In this document: piece by piece, positions 10,883 through 22,540 of the stretch
Layout of the letters: every line of letters begins with the position of its first letter
Position numbering within the stretch: position 1 is the first letter of the stretch
NCBI GenBank assembly: GCA_027475525.1
Contig: JAMWFC010000086.1
Location: 310,001 to 374,000, forward strand
Source: Macrolepiota albuminosa
Lineage: Eukaryota; Basidiomycota; Agaricomycetes; Agaricales; Agaricaceae
Direction: 5' to 3'
DNA: 64,000 nucleotides
Notes under the pieces: model-generated
The model's input: the letters and a program-made list of their open reading frames with translations, nothing else
Database searches by the model: none
What the model was told of the DNA's origin: nothing
Position numbers and translations under genes: made by a program

Positions 10883-13800
10883 ATGATGACCTCCACCGAT
10901 GCTACCGCACCCTCCATCCGCGCAATCTCAGCTCGAGGGGCTGATTGGAGAGGCAATAAGTTCAATCGAAACTCACCCACCGCCAACTTTACCAGATGGT
11001 CTAAAGCCCTCAAAATCCACCTGTCTTTACTTGGACTAAAGTTCTACGTTTTTCCAACTCTGATCTCGCCTCCCAGCGCTAGCACCAAACCAGTAGCGTA
11101 TCAGAACTGGGTAATCAATGACGATCTTGCCCATGCGGTAATTCTCACTGCATTAGACGAGTCCAAATACGAAGGCTTAGACGAGGCAAAAACAGCAGCA
11201 AGCACGTATGAACGCGTAAGGACACGTGTGGAAGGAGAAGGACCCGTTAGGATGGTGTCACTAATCCAGGAAGTCCTCCAAATCCAGTGTACGCTGGGCA
11301 AACCACTAACAGTCACTGCAACGCACATCAGCGACATCGTGAACGGCATCTTTGCCATAAGAGCCCTTGATAAAGACCTGTTCAAATGTGTAATACTCTT
11401 AAACAGCCTGAATAATCCGCTGTACAAACCAGTACAGGCACAGATATCGAGAGGGCTTGCGGATGCTACAAAAGCCAACCCATACACCTCCGACAACATT
11501 CAAAAACTCTTGGAAACTGTCCAGAATCTGACGATGCTGAAAGCCTCCAACAACACACAATCCACAGACACAGCGCTCGTCACATCTGGGAAGGGGCGCT
11601 ACCGATTGACGCATCCACATCTCCCAGGGCACAATCACCCAGCTGGAGTAAAATGCTGTATGACCTGCGCTTTGCACAACAGACCATGCGCCGGTCATGA
11701 TGCAAAATTTTGTGCCCACCCAGGAGGAGCAATGGCTAAGCAGGGATTTGAAGCAGCAAGGGAAGTGGCATGAGCAGCAGGAGCAGCACCACCTGCAAAA
11801 GAAAAGGGGCAAAATGGAAATCCCCAAGTGTATACGCAACTAACTGGACCAAAAGGGAAGATCTACCTCGTAGAAGAGAACAACCTCGGAAAGCTCCAAA
11901 CACTCAGTGGGGAGCAAACACCAGCTGGATTTGCTGGTCTGGTCACTGACAACGTACCCACCTTGCTCGCAGCTGACGAATCAGAATGGGAGGGATGGAT
12001 GGCAACCATCGAAGATGACAGCGACCCCAGAACATCCGTCGACTGGAGGAAACTCTCACACAACAAAATCGATTCTGCCCAAGCACCGGCTACATGCCTG
12101 AACCAAGACTCAGCCACCGTGCTCGCAGCTCTGACAGAACACCCATTCTATGTCGACTCAGGGGCAACAGTCCATATTTTGCCTTGCAGATCCGACCTCC
12201 TCACCCTCCAGCCCATCGCCCCCAAAGACATAAAGGGAGTCGGTGGATCAATGATTGCGGCTTGCAGGATAGGCAGTATCCATCTGCGCACAATCGAAGG
12301 CAATGTACTCCACCTACAGAACACCCTATATGTACCCAACTCCACAGTACACCTGATCTCAGTCAGCCAGATCTCCATGGACAATCACACGTACTCACGC
12401 TTCAACAAAAATAGCGTGGAAATCATGGACTGCACATCTGACACCATAATTGCAAAGGGACCCTTGCTCCAAAGAAAGAGGCTGTATGCCATAGACCTGT
12501 CTGATGCCGTCGCCAAACATGCACACACCACCCACGAACAAGTCGATATGCAGACCTGGCATCGTTGCCTAGGTCACGCGAACTATCAGGCTGTTCAACA
12601 GTTAGCCTGAGATCTAAAGATCAAAGGTGTGCAATCACCTCATTACCCACTGCCAAAGTGTGACAGCTGTATCCTGGGAAAGCAGACAAAATCATCAGTC
12701 CCAAAGCTGAGGCAGGAAGGGAATAGGGCGATGTGCAAGCTGGAGATAGTGTGGGTGGACCTCATGGGACCAGTGCATATTCGATCGAGATCTGGACACC
12801 ACTATGTACTAGACATAGTAGATGACCATACCAATATGGCGTGGGCCATTCTCTTGCGAACAAAAGATGAGGCATTCCCTGCACTTAAAACATGGGAGTT
12901 AGCACGTGAGGCCGAAACAGGGCTGAAAGTAGGCAAGTACCGCACTGGGTTTGATGGTGAACTTATGAGCAAAGAGATGGAAACATGGTTGGCTTTGAGG
13001 GGGGTACAGAGCAAACGCAGCGCACCACACACATCAGCACATATAGGACGAGTCAAAAGGATGCATCGGATGCTTATGGGAAAAGCAAGGGCCATGCAAA
13101 TTGATTTGAAATGTCCAGAGTTCTTATGGGACAAATTTTATATGACTGCTGCTCACTTACACTCAAAGACTCCCACAAAGTCACTGGATGGTAAAACTCC
13201 ATACGAGAAGTGGCACAACCAATGACCCGACTACTCTTACATGTGCAAAATAGGCTGCCAATTGTTTGTCTTGATCCCGACACACAACCCAAAGGTCCTA
13301 CCTAGATCCATTGAGTGCGTCTTGATCAGATACGGTACTAACTCCAAAATGTACCACTGCTGGGATGCTAAAAACAGGAAAGTCTATCAATCATTCCATG
13401 TACGCTTCATTGAAAGACACGAGACGCCTGCTGCCGGTAAGACACCGCAGGCATCAGCAGCTCTGAGCATCCCTACACTCCAGGAACTGGAGAAAAGTGC
13501 ATCCCTCGTACCGCAAAAGGATGATGACAGCGCTGACGACATTGGTTTTGATATCGACAACTCAACACTGGATGACCTGACAACAGCACACCAAGACGAA
13601 GGAATGATCCCATGAAGACGGTTGACCCAGGCCCATCAACCCACAGAGAAAGCCAGAATAGAAGGAGAAGGTGTGCTGACCAGAATGGAGAGAGTGATGG
13701 AGGAGGTGCAAGAAAGTGGAAGAAGGGTGAGAGAACAACAAGCAGACAGCTGAGGGGATGCTACTCCAGAAGTCCCACGAGCACCTGCGACCATCGAGGA

Positions 13801-15484
13801 ACAAGCGCCCACACCCGCAAACATCGACCCCAATATTGATCACGATCGAATCTTGGCAGCTATATTGCAGTTTAGTGACCTTGAACCACTAGAGATAGGG
13901 ATGGAGGAAGAACCCAAGACATGGAGAGAGGCACAAAACGGGCCGAATGCAACAAAGTGGGAGGCGGCATATAAGGACAAGATCAATTTCCTGAAGGAGA
14001 TGGGAGTCTATCGACTCATACCCCGGTCGATGGTTCTGAAAGGTCAAAAGGTTCAAAAAGGGAGACCCGTCTTCAAGATTAAAAGAGATGAACATGGGAA
14101 GGCTATCAGATACAAGGTACGCCTCATCTTTAAAGGATACGAACAAATATATGGGAAGGACTATAACAAAACCACCTCACCGACTGCGCACATAGAATCC
14201 TGGCACATCCTCTTACATATCACAGCAGCGGAAGGATGGGATGCAGCGCAAATCAATGTCAAGATGGCCTTCCTCTACAGGATACTTCCAGAAGACGAGG
14301 TACAATATATGGAGCAACCGGAAGGCTTTGAAGAGACCGGGAAGGAAGATTGGGTATGCAAACTGGTAAGGGGACTCTACGGCATGAAGCAGGCTGGCAG
14401 GATTTGGAACCAAACCCTGAATGAACAAATGGTGGGATGGGGATTCACCAGACTGGCATGTGAATCATATATCTACTACAGGAAGAGACCTTTGGGTACA
14501 GTCATTGCAGCAGTCCACGTTGATGATTTTCTCTTCATAGCCAGCTTGAAGGATGAAAACAATCACTTCAAGTCTGAAATGCGCAAGGCTTGGACCATAT
14601 CTGACTTAGGCACACCACATTACATCTTAGGCATCTCCATTGAGTGGGATCGAAAGGAGCGGACAGTCGCCTTATCACAGACCTCTTTCATTGACCAGGT
14701 CACACTTCAATTTGGACAGAAGGAAGCGCATCCCCTCACCCTGCCAATGGAACCTGGCCTCAAGCTCAAGCGATCAAACCCAAATGACCAGACACAGGAG
14801 GAGAAGGATGACATTGCGCGCTTGCCATACAGGTCCTTGGTGGGCTGCCTCCTTTACATTGCCATTGCTACTCGACCAGACATCACTTACTCCGTTCAGC
14901 AACTGTCTCAATTCTTGAATAGCTATGACAGGACTCATTGGAATGCAGGAATACATCTAGTACAATACTTAAAAGGCATGAAAGACCTCAAACTGCACCT
15001 CGGAGGCTCCTTGGTGATACCACGAGGATTTACAGACGCTAACTGGGCAAGTTGCCCAGACATGAGGAGAAGCACCGGCAGCTATGCGTGGTCGCTGGGT
15101 ATCAGCGCCGTGTCTTGATCGGTCTAAAAGCAAAAGACTGTAGCCACATCATCCTGCAAAGCTGAGTACATGGCCGCATACGAGTCGACACAAGAATGTG
15201 TCTGGCTCAGGATGCTCCTGAAGGGAATTGGCTGGGACTTCACCTCAATGGCCACCATTCTATTTTGTGACAACAAAGCCACGATAACCCTATCCGAAGA
15301 TTCCACTGCACACGCTTGCGTCAAGCACTTCGATATCAAATACCATTTCATACGTGAATGCACCCAAATGGGAGAAATCGTTATCAAGTACGTCAATACA
15401 AAAGATAATGTAGCAGACATGTTCACAAAAGCCCTACCCCGTCCCCTGCTTCTGCGTCTGCGACACATCCTAGGAGTGACATAA
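10883..15484 (+). pseudogene. copia Gag-Pol polyprotein, interrupted by in-frame stops
   Basis: One frame of about 1,533 codons is continuous except for stops at 11771, 12608, 13223, 13613, 13751 and 15116 (all TGA) and 15125 (TAA). Gag occupies about residues 1-290 and ends in a Cys/His-rich segment (CCMTCALHNRPCAGH). The aspartic protease site is FYVDSGATVHILP near 12150. The integrase zinc segment is WHRCLGHANYQAVQQ...CDSCILGKQTK, and the core includes VWVDLMGP and LDIVDDHT. Where family members have a DNGGE-type motif this copy has TGFDGE, so that Asp is displaced or lost. RT has QINVKMAFLY, where the catalytic Asp of QxDVKxAFL is now Asn, and HVDDFLF. RNase H has GFTDANWAS, CKAEYMA and LFCDNKA. 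Frame is retained over 4.6 kb; the only indels appear to be a compensating pair near 15120. Confidence 0.9.
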
Positions 15485-15525
15485 AAGCCAGAATTCCACA
15501 CAAGGAGGAGAGAGTTGGTTTGTGG

Positions 15526-15535
15526 CAAGGAGGAG
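15526..15535 (+). other. polypurine tract
   Basis: The purine run aaggaggag directly abuts the TGTTGGG start of the 3' LTR. This is the expected position of the plus-strand primer. Confidence 0.7.
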
Positions 15536-15770
15536 TGTTGGGATACAGTGTAGATGTGACAAAGGGATTGTGATGATGTGATAAAGCGAGGGTGTGTGTG
15601 TGCCACGAACCTGAAGCCAGGGCCACTATGGTGGCCACAGCTCTTGCTTTGTGCAGAGGTACTTATATATATACAACAACAGCACGCGGAGTACCCTCAG
15701 TTACGTTACACCTCTCTGAGGATATGACGCCTTTCTTACAACCTACAAAACATATAACTAACGTTTCCGT

Positions 15771-16796
15771 TGATAGGACCCTATACAGGTTAGGTGCATC
15801 AACGGCAGGCTCGGCACCGGCTCCGGAAACCTTGCCGCACTCGTTCCGAACTTAGCGCACACGTTCTACCTATTTTAAGCCACTTCTGACGGCCGCGCAC
15901 GGCAAGAAGCAGATCCAATCAGTGATAGCGCCGATCGGCAGACAGAATGACAACTGACAGATGGCATCAGTCACTGACGACAGCGCTTAGCGAGAAGCCT
16001 GATGATCTATCAGAAACTGACGGACAGCTTGGCGTTTGACCTTGGCGTCTGACATCGCTTAGCGCCTCGATTCGGCGCCTGACATCGCTAAGCACTTTGG
16101 ACAGACAGAAGGGTGATGGAGTGATGGTTTAGCTTCGCGATCTGTCGCCTGGCGTCGCTAAGGCTCTTGAATGGACGGTAGGGATCTGAAACCATTGGAG
16201 CTACCCCTATGAAATTTTCCAGTTTACCGCACTTTGGCGATGGTTGGTCACTGGCGACGGTGAACTCCTTGTAGTATATATAGTACTTACCGACTTGTCC
16301 ATAACCATAAGACGAATAGACCAGAGTTTCCCCCTTTCCTCAGTCTCCCTTACGCTCAAGAGCTCATTTACGCTACGGTCGGCAACGTCAAACTCATCGG
16401 CAGTTGCAGACGCTCGCCAACACTCGACATACTCGTGCCTTGCAACTACGGCAGGCATTATCGACGCTTAGACTTCGCTAAGCTTATTGTGCTCTTGCCG
16501 CTTACCTTTGCCGTGTTCGCAACTACGGCAGGCATTATCGACGCTTAGACTTCGCTAAGCTTATTGTGCTCTTGCCGCTTACCTTTGCCGTGTTCACTTA
16601 CCGCATTTCCTTAGGCGCTTTACCTTAGCGCTTGACACTTGCCGACACCCGTTACCGACTTTTCCCCTTTTCCACAGACGCGTTCTCTGGGACCTGCCCG
16701 GGACTCCCCAAATCACTTATAGCGCGCCCAACGCAAACTCTTGGTACGGTAACACTTAAGTTACATTTGTTGCTAACCAAACTTTGGGCGTCATCA
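15771..16796. mobile_element. solo LTR nested in the copia 3' LTR
   Basis: The insertion begins TGATAGGACC and ends GCGTCATCA, with short TGAT/ATCA inverted ends. It is flanked by CCGT on both sides (15767-15770 and 16797-16800), a 4-bp target duplication or a 5-bp one with one change. It has no coding capacity; an LTR-like TATA stretch gtatatatagtac lies near 16273. Base composition is clearly more GC-rich than the host LTR, with many copies of the gcttagcg and cgctaag motifs. I infer a solo LTR of a different, possibly gypsy-type, family. Confidence 0.65.
16442..16595. repeat. exact 77-bp tandem duplication inside the solo LTR
   Basis: The unit starting gcaactacggcaggc at 16442 recurs without a mismatch at 16519 and ends at 16595. 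The bases flanking the duplication do not continue the period. Two more exact 77-bp tandem duplications lie at 49063 and 50040. Confidence 0.95.
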
Positions 16797-16940
16797 CCGT
16801 ACCTAGATTAACACATACATGTTTATTATAGGTACATCAATACAGTTACGTTACACGTCTTTGAGGATTAACACATACGTGTTTATTATAGGTGTTTGTC
16901 CCACCTAGATCGTATCTACTGTCCTAGTTCCAACACAGAA

Positions 16941-17400
16941 AACTCAGAGTGTTTTCAGACACGTCTGAATGTGTATTCACCTAGTAATAAGAACAGAAAA
17001 CTAGGTAGAGTAAGTAATAAGTAATTTTGTGTTATATGAGTTGAGCCTCACCTCAGAGTGTTTTTGGACATGTCTGAGGTAGGCAGTATGTAACTATGCA
17101 ACTATATATACTGTGGATGATAACAGGTAGTAGATTTGGGGATGCAGGGTCAAGGACAAAAAATAAAGAGATTGTACCAAAAAGGAAAGACACACATATA
17201 ACAAGGGTATGTTTGGGATCTTTGACCTGGTTTGTTGAAATAACTTGCAGACACTCATTCTAACAACTTCTTCTGTCATTCTTTTACTTTATTGCTTCTA
17301 TTCTTTCAACACTATCTATTAGTACTATTTTTAGCCTTTGAGGTGCTCTGATTTTTTAGCTATCATTCAGACAAGTGTGGCCTTCTCAACACCACATACA
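16941..17400. repeat. repeat debris flanking the copia insertion
   Basis: Contains two related hairpin-forming pieces, ctcagagtgttttcagacacgtctgaatg near 16944 and a perfect ACCTCAG/CTGAGGT hairpin at 17050-17080. The ctagtaataagaacagaaaactag sequence at 16980 repeats the copia left flank. Probably an older LTR-type repeat that served as the insertion site. Confidence 0.4.
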
Positions 17401-18049
17401 GACTGCTTACATAAGCCAGAGTTTGCCTTTCTGACTTCCAAAGTCCAGAGTTTTCCTGCCTTGTTTGCACAGTTGTTTATTTAGGCAATTTTTGAGTTTT
17501 TAAGGTTTTGTGATACTGTACAGTTGTTTTCCATGCTTCAAAGGCTCCAGAAACATTCAACCTGGCATAGGGAATCCCTAGACTTGTTCTCTTTAGATCT
17601 TCCTCTGCCAGGTGAGTAGTTATCATGATATTGTCAGTATATATTTTAATACACTTTGGATCTCCCTCTGCCAGCTGTGTGACTGAGCCATAGCCTCCAG
17701 AGGTCGCTCTTACAGAAGTAGTCAGCCACTGATTCAATAAACCAGATCATCCAGTCAGCTTACTGAAAGATGCAAGGTCAATGAAAAACAAGTGAAGATG
17801 GACATTTTATTATTGTGCATGATTTTTTTTCTTTATGATAGATATTGCTATATTGTTGTAATACTATAGTTTACAAAAATATAATGGAACTTTTTTCCCC
17901 TTCTCCACATCAATGATGGTGGACTGGTTGAATAACCTTAGTGTGGCTGCTACTTTTTTTTTGCTTGTGTAGACATATCAATATATTGAGCTGCATCCTC
18001 TTATAATATTTGTGCTTGAGACTTGCAGAGTCAGTCCATATGTAAGATT

Positions 18050-19647
18050 TTGCAAACATCTGATGCTCTGTGTTAAAAATGATTGAAAGGATGAGCCAGT
18101 CTCTTTCTTATGATGCATGAAATACAGTGATCATCATTAATTTATCTGATATATTCAACTCCATTTGCAACATTCTTTATCAGCATTTCCTTAATGGTAT
18201 CTTTACCTGGATATCCAAGTTGTGCATGCTACAAGGCCGGTGTCACTTTGAGGCAGGGAAATGAAGATCATGATACAGCAGGAGAAGATACTTGAGAGAA
18301 GGATAAAATCACAAAATAAAAATGACAGATATTGATGGACTATGGCTTTCATGGCATGTCTGTGAAGAGAATGGTTGTGGGAAGGAAAAAATATTGATGT
18401 AGAATCTTTTTCAAAAATGAGTTTAAGGTCATTCTTGACCATAGACTCCACTGAGAGCAAGTTGATGGGAACATCTGGAGCGTGAAGGCAGTCCTTGAGA
18501 ATGATTACAATATGCTGTCCATCTATGTGGGCACAAAAACAAGCCTAATGTGCCACAATTAGCTGTTCCAATAGGTGTTACACCATTTTCATCATTATAA
18601 GTCCAAAAATATTTTCTATCACAAAGAATGTAAATAGTACATCTGGAATCTAAGATTGCATTGAACTGGTTTGAGAAAGAAGCCAAAGCAATAGTTGGCA
18701 TTATTTGTATGAAGGCAAAGAATGGAGTATCCAATGATTTAGATGTATTGGCAACATAAGCAGTCAAATAAATGTCATTGTTATTGTCCTCAGACTGAAT
18801 TACATTGGGTTCATCAATTTCATCAACAAAAGATAAAGAAGTAGATAAACATTGTGTGTCCTTAGTAGCAACATTTGCACAGAATGTGATTGAGCTAAGT
18901 CTTGGCCATTTTTTATGCCACCATATTTGGACCAGCAATGGTCAATTGTATGGCCATACATATTACAGTTCAAACATTGGATATGGGGGTGAGCATTTGT
19001 ATTTGAGTTTAAAGAAGCAGTAGACGTGTTGTTTGGAGAAGCAGACTGCTGTGATTGAGATGAATTGGGCATGTTGGATATTTGATAAAGAGTCAAAGTT
19101 GATGATTCAGAGATAAACATCAGCATTCAGCATCCATATTTATAACACAAGTCACCAGAAGTGAGAAATCATAAGCACCATTCAGACCTGCAGTCTTCCA
19201 AGATTGGCAGACCTCTTCTTTGAGTACACACCAATAGTCACCATTTGGTAGGCCATCAACAAATTTCTGAATTTGTTGCTAGGATGTAAAGTCCCAAGAT
19301 ATACTGGACAGTTGGTGAATGGCCGAGTGCCATTGTTGAACACATGATGAGACTGATGTCTGTGTTGCCAGGAGAGCAAAGACCTTAGATTTTGTAAGTT
19401 CTGCAATCAAAGCACTTCCAATACCAAAATGTTCCTGAAAAAAAGCAAGTAGAGCATGAGCAGGATAAATGGATAAATTGTATAAACCACCACATTTCAA
19501 AGAAAGAGAATCTTGAATTTCCTGAGAAAGTTTTCCAACTAGGACATGTTCAACAATGTTGTCATTGTGCCAGAAAATATAGTATGCTTCAGTTTGTTCT
19601 GAGGATGAATCAAAATCATAAGAAAAGGAAAGGGCATTCAGGCTCAT
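18050..19647 (-). pseudogene. copia Gag-protease-integrase N-terminus, degenerate
   Basis: Gag resumes at 19647 with EHVLVGKLSQEIQDSL (UBN2-like). A CCHC zinc knuckle, CLNCNMYGHTIDHC, lies near 18950. The protease-like segment is NAILDSRCTIYIL, where the catalytic D-S/T-G has become D-S-R. The LLSVESMV motif is near 18440. The integrase zinc segment HAQLGYPGKDTIKEML plus CISCIIRKRLAHPF lies near 18060-18230, with the second His of the HHCC pattern changed to Tyr. Several frameshifts and stops separate these pieces. Confidence 0.7.
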
Positions 19648-19966
19648 GGGATCACAAAAATTGCCTACATTTGGAATTCAACATGTATATCTGCAAAGTC
19701 CAATACTGGTGATAATTCTTGTGACTGCCAAATGCCAAAATACCCATTTGGTTGATGATTTCAAAAAAGAGACTGTAGCAAGAAAGGAGAATTTAGTGTC
19801 AGATAATGCAACTTCAGGATAATAAGGACTCCGAGGCAGTATTAGATGCCTGGGTCCTGTTGTGGGTGGAAGAGAAGATCCTGTTGCTGGTGGATGAGGA
19901 AATCGTGGAACATTTGCATGGTTATGATTTTGGAGAATCCAGAAAAACTCTTTGCTGATGAATATA

Positions 19967-20200
19967 CACTGGCTCAAAAAACTGCCCCAATGTTTGGCCC
20001 TTTTGGAAAGATTCACATGGTGTGCAACAATTACATAAGCAAAAAATTGTAGAAAATCACATGACATACAACTACATCTTGGCTTTATAATGACATATAA
20101 ATCATGTGATTTGGACAAGAACTTGCTGATTAATAAATCAAACAAAATATTCAATCATTGGGGCAGTTTTTTGACCCACTCTAATTTACTCTAATTTTCA
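19967..20200. repeat. Tc1 left terminal inverted repeat
   Basis: Outer end CACTGGCTCAAAAAACTGCCCC; inner end near 20160-20175 with ggggcagttttttgac. The repeat pairs with 21326-21549 over its whole length with scattered mismatches and at least one small indel. Confidence 0.88.
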
Positions 20201-20203
20201 TAT

Positions 20204-21200
20204 CTAGTACTTGGTATGGCCTCCATTTGCCTTTATAACTGCCTTGATCCTTCTAGGCATGCTCTCTATGAGGCTTTGACATACCTCTGATGGTATTTCA
20301 TTCCACTCCTTGACCACACTCTCCCACAACTCATGCACTCCTTTAGAGGGTACCTCATACTCCAAAAGTTTGCACTTGATGTAAACCCAGAGATGTTCAA
20401 TGGGATTGAGGTCAGGGGATTGGGCAGGCCAGGATATTACAATGATGTTGTTATCAGAAAACCAGGTTGTTGCCTGTTTGGAGGTGTGTTTTGGGTCATT
20501 GTCCTGCTGAAAATATTGTCCTTCCTCCTCCATTTCCAACTTCTCAAAGCTTTCCACCACTCCCTCATCCAAAATCTCACAATTCTGTGCAGCATCCATT
20601 TTCCCTGAACTTCTATGAGCTTCCCTACTCCATTCCAACCCATGCAGCCCCATATCATTAAATTGTTTCCTTCTCCATGCTTAACAGTTGGTGTAGTCCT
20701 GGAATTTTCCACACATATACCTTCCCATCTGATCTAATCTGATTACTTTTTGTCTCATCACTCCACAAAACCCTTTTCCAATCCTCCACTGTCTAGTTTT
20801 CATGATACTGAGCAAATTTGAGCCAGTTTGCACAATGAGCAGCCTTGAGCATAGAAACTTTCTTCTTTGTTGCTGAGCAAAAGCCTGCCTCCTTCAATGC
20901 ATTTCTGACTGTCTGAGGATTGACAGGACTAGAGATGACAGGATTAATGAACTGTGTAGCTTAAACAGCATTATCCAGCTTTCCAGTAGTAATTTGATGA
21001 ATAATAGACTGTTTGTCGCATGCTGTAAGCTTGGAAGGATGACCTCCAGGATAATTCTCTTTGTTGCTCTCCAGCTCTTTGCTGATCCTCCTCACAGTGC
21101 CCTTTCCCAGGCCAGTTTTTGCTTGGATTTGATGCTGAGAATACCTCTTATTGAGGAGAGAAGCAACAGAAGAGCAATTGGCAGCAGAAACAGGTTGCAT
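20204..21200 (-). pseudogene. Tc1 transposase, interrupted
   Basis: The N-terminal helix-turn-helix region includes YSQHQIQAKTGLGKGTVRR. The catalytic domain shows WSDETK (first Asp), QQDNDPKHTS (second Asp) and SPDLNPIEHLW. The spacing from the second Asp to the Glu is 34, the Tc1 DD34E signature. In-frame stops occur near 20961 (TAA) and near 20800 (TAG, where a Trp is usual before TVEDW). Frameshifts lie near 20700 and near 20620. The protein is not functional as encoded. Confidence 0.88.
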
Positions 21201-21325
21201 GATGGTGGTAGAATGTCAAGAAGGTGATTGATTGAAGTTGAACATGTCAAATTAGTACAAACAAGGTCACATGACATTGTTTATACTTTTTACAAGTTCT
21301 ACTGCTGAAAAGTATTGAGAAAATA

Positions 21326-21549
21326 TGAAAATTAAAATGAGTCAAAAAACTGCCCCAATAATTGAATATTTTGTTTGATTTATTAATAAGCAAGTTCTTG
21401 TCCAGATCACATGATCTATACATTATTATGAAGCCAGGATGCAGTTGTATGTCATGTGATTTTCTACAATTTTTTGTTTAAGTAATTGTTGCACATCATG
21501 TGAATCTTTCCAAAAAGACCAAACATTGGGGCAGTTTTTTGAGCCAGTG
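21326..21549. repeat. Tc1 right terminal inverted repeat
   Basis: Inner end gagtcaaaaaactgcccc near 21330; outer end ggggcagttttttgagccagtg at 21528-21549. It is the inverted match of the left repeat. Confidence 0.88.
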
Positions 21550-21679
21550 TATGGTGTATACTAAATGTGGAGAGTAGGATTAAGGTGGGAAGCTTGAGAG
21601 TAAACAGATGTCAAATTAGAAAAAAAAAATTGAGAAAAAGGATTACAAATTTGATTTGGGTTATTCATGTGTTGATTGT

Positions 21680-22209
21680 TCAATAATGAAGAAGGTAAAC
21701 AAGAAGGAAATAACAGAATATTATGAGGTTGTATATCTTTGGAATAAACTGAATTCGCTCAAAAATTCTGAACAGAAAAAGAATGCAAAAAAACTGGGGA
21801 TTGAGCAATAGAATTAAAATGAAACAATAAAGGAGTATTAGAATGATAAGTATAAACCAAAGAAGGAGGGAAGAGGGGATGTTGCAGAGCAGAGGCATGA
21901 AAAGAAGTGGGTATATGTGATGATGGTGGGATGGGAGTGGGTATATGTGATGATGATGGAACAGGAATAAAAGAAAAAGGATTCTGGGAACTTTGGAAAG
22001 GATGATTATTCTGAAGAAGGCCAGATGTATCAAAAGAATGAAAAATATGAGCAGAAGAATGAGGATGTTGAGAAGTCCTTAAATCCATGAAATGTTGTTC
22101 AGTCAAAGACACAGTGGTAGATAGGCCCATTGCCAGTAATGTTGATGCATCAATTCCTATGTGGGGAAACCATCTTGGTCCATGTTCTCCCAATGAGTGT
22201 CGAGACATG
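21680..22209 (-). pseudogene. copia Gag N-terminal part
   Basis: The frame begins MSRHSLGEHGPRWFPH at 22209 and continues through a Pro/Ser/His-rich stretch. It is cut off downstream by the Tc1 element whose end is at 21549. Assignment rests on position after the primer-binding site and on the gag and zinc-knuckle sequence resuming on the other side of the Tc1 insert. Confidence 0.45.
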
Positions 22210-22314
22210 ATAATGCAATGAAGGAAAAATAAAAAATTGTGGAAACAGCCACAGAGAGAATTTGTAATCTTGAATGAATAGTATTGTCGCAAAAAAAGGT
22301 CCAGTCTTAAAGAA

Positions 22315-22325
22315 GGCCCATAACC
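22315..22325 (-). other. primer-binding site of the decayed copia element
   Basis: Minus-strand GGTTATGGGCC directly after an LTR end of the form TTTACA. It has the same anticodon-arm match to initiator tRNA-Met as the site at 10635. Confidence 0.6.
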
Positions 22326-22540
22326 TGTAAACCTGGAACCTCTCTATATAGACACAGTAATTGTGAGCCTCAGTGTCAAATTAATTGTGGAAGTAAACAA
22401 CTAATATATATTACCTATATAGACACAGTAATTGTGCTATATAATGATACATGTCCATTATAAAGGGGAAAATGAATGAATAAGAATATGCTTACAGCCT
22501 CAGTGTCGAATCAATGTGGAAGTAAACAACTAAGGCTGTA
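22326..22540 (-). repeat. 5' LTR of the decayed copia element
   Basis: Contains a repeated module, tatatagacacagtaattgtg (near 22345 and 22416), and a repeated gcctcagtgtc...gtggaagtaaacaactaa segment (near 22357 and 22497). The second copy is bounded by gcttacagcct and aggctgtaagc, which form an inverted repeat. The outer boundary is not certain. Confidence 0.5.

Larger units (their letters stand above)
10308..16935 (+). mobile_element. Ty1/copia LTR retrotransposon with nested insertion in 3' LTR
   Basis: The element runs from TGTTGGG to TTCCAACA and is flanked by the 5-bp target duplication CAGAA (10303-10307 and 16936-16940). In order it holds the 5' LTR, a primer-binding site, a gag-protease-integrase-reverse transcriptase-RNase H frame (the copia order, integrase before RT), a polypurine tract just before 15536, and a 3' LTR interrupted by another LTR. 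Over the first 230 bp the two LTRs differ at about a dozen sites, mostly transitions, so the insertion is not recent. The frame has stops and altered catalytic residues, so the copy is not autonomous. The flanking sequence ctagtaataagaacagaa recurs at 16980, so the element landed in a locally repeated sequence. Confidence 0.93.
15536..16935 (+). repeat. 3' LTR of the copia element, split by a nested LTR
   Basis: The left part (15536-15770) matches the 5' LTR and is followed by a 1,026-bp insertion. The right part (16797-16935) matches the LTR end but carries a duplicated piece: attaacacatac and tttattatagg each occur twice, around 16805-16833 and 16867-16892, with a tacgttacacgtct segment between. 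The LTR ends TTCCAACA at 16935. Confidence 0.88.
19967..21549 (-). mobile_element. Tc1-family DNA transposon (DD34E), inactive
   Basis: The 1,583-bp element is flanked by TA (19965-19966 and 21550-21551), the Tc1/mariner target. Terminal inverted repeats exceed 200 bp and start CACTGGCTCAAAAAACTGCCCC. Each repeat carries the GGGGCAGTTTTTTGA motif again, inverted, at its inner end. The element sits in the gag region of a decayed copia element and is therefore younger than that element. Its transposase is broken. Confidence 0.93.
17400..22540 (-). mobile_element. decayed Ty1/copia element, split by a Tc1 insertion
   Basis: Reading on the minus strand, an LTR end is followed by GGTTATGGGCC (22315-22325), the same primer-binding site as the element at 10308. 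Gag starts near 22209 (MSRHSLGEHGPRWF), is interrupted by the Tc1 element, and resumes at 19647. A zinc knuckle, a protease-like region and an integrase zinc segment follow. Sequence downstream, at 17400-18000, is too decayed to assign RT or RNase H. No 3' LTR or target duplication was identified, so the left limit is approximate. Confidence 0.7.

Noticed and set aside
10883..15484. TGA-only stops as programmed read-through or recoding
   Set aside because: The stop sites fit Arg or Trp codons in related elements, several catalytic residues are also changed, and there is one TAA. Decay by transitions explains all of this more simply.
11101..15606. Many minus-strand ORFs inside the copia element
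   Set aside because: They lie antisense to the Gag-Pol frame and show no domain of their own; they are shadows of the coding strand.
17477..17737. Possible RNase H domain (IYTDNIM) of the decayed copia element
   Set aside because: Only a TDN triplet resembles the family; the surrounding residues do not fit, so I did not call it.
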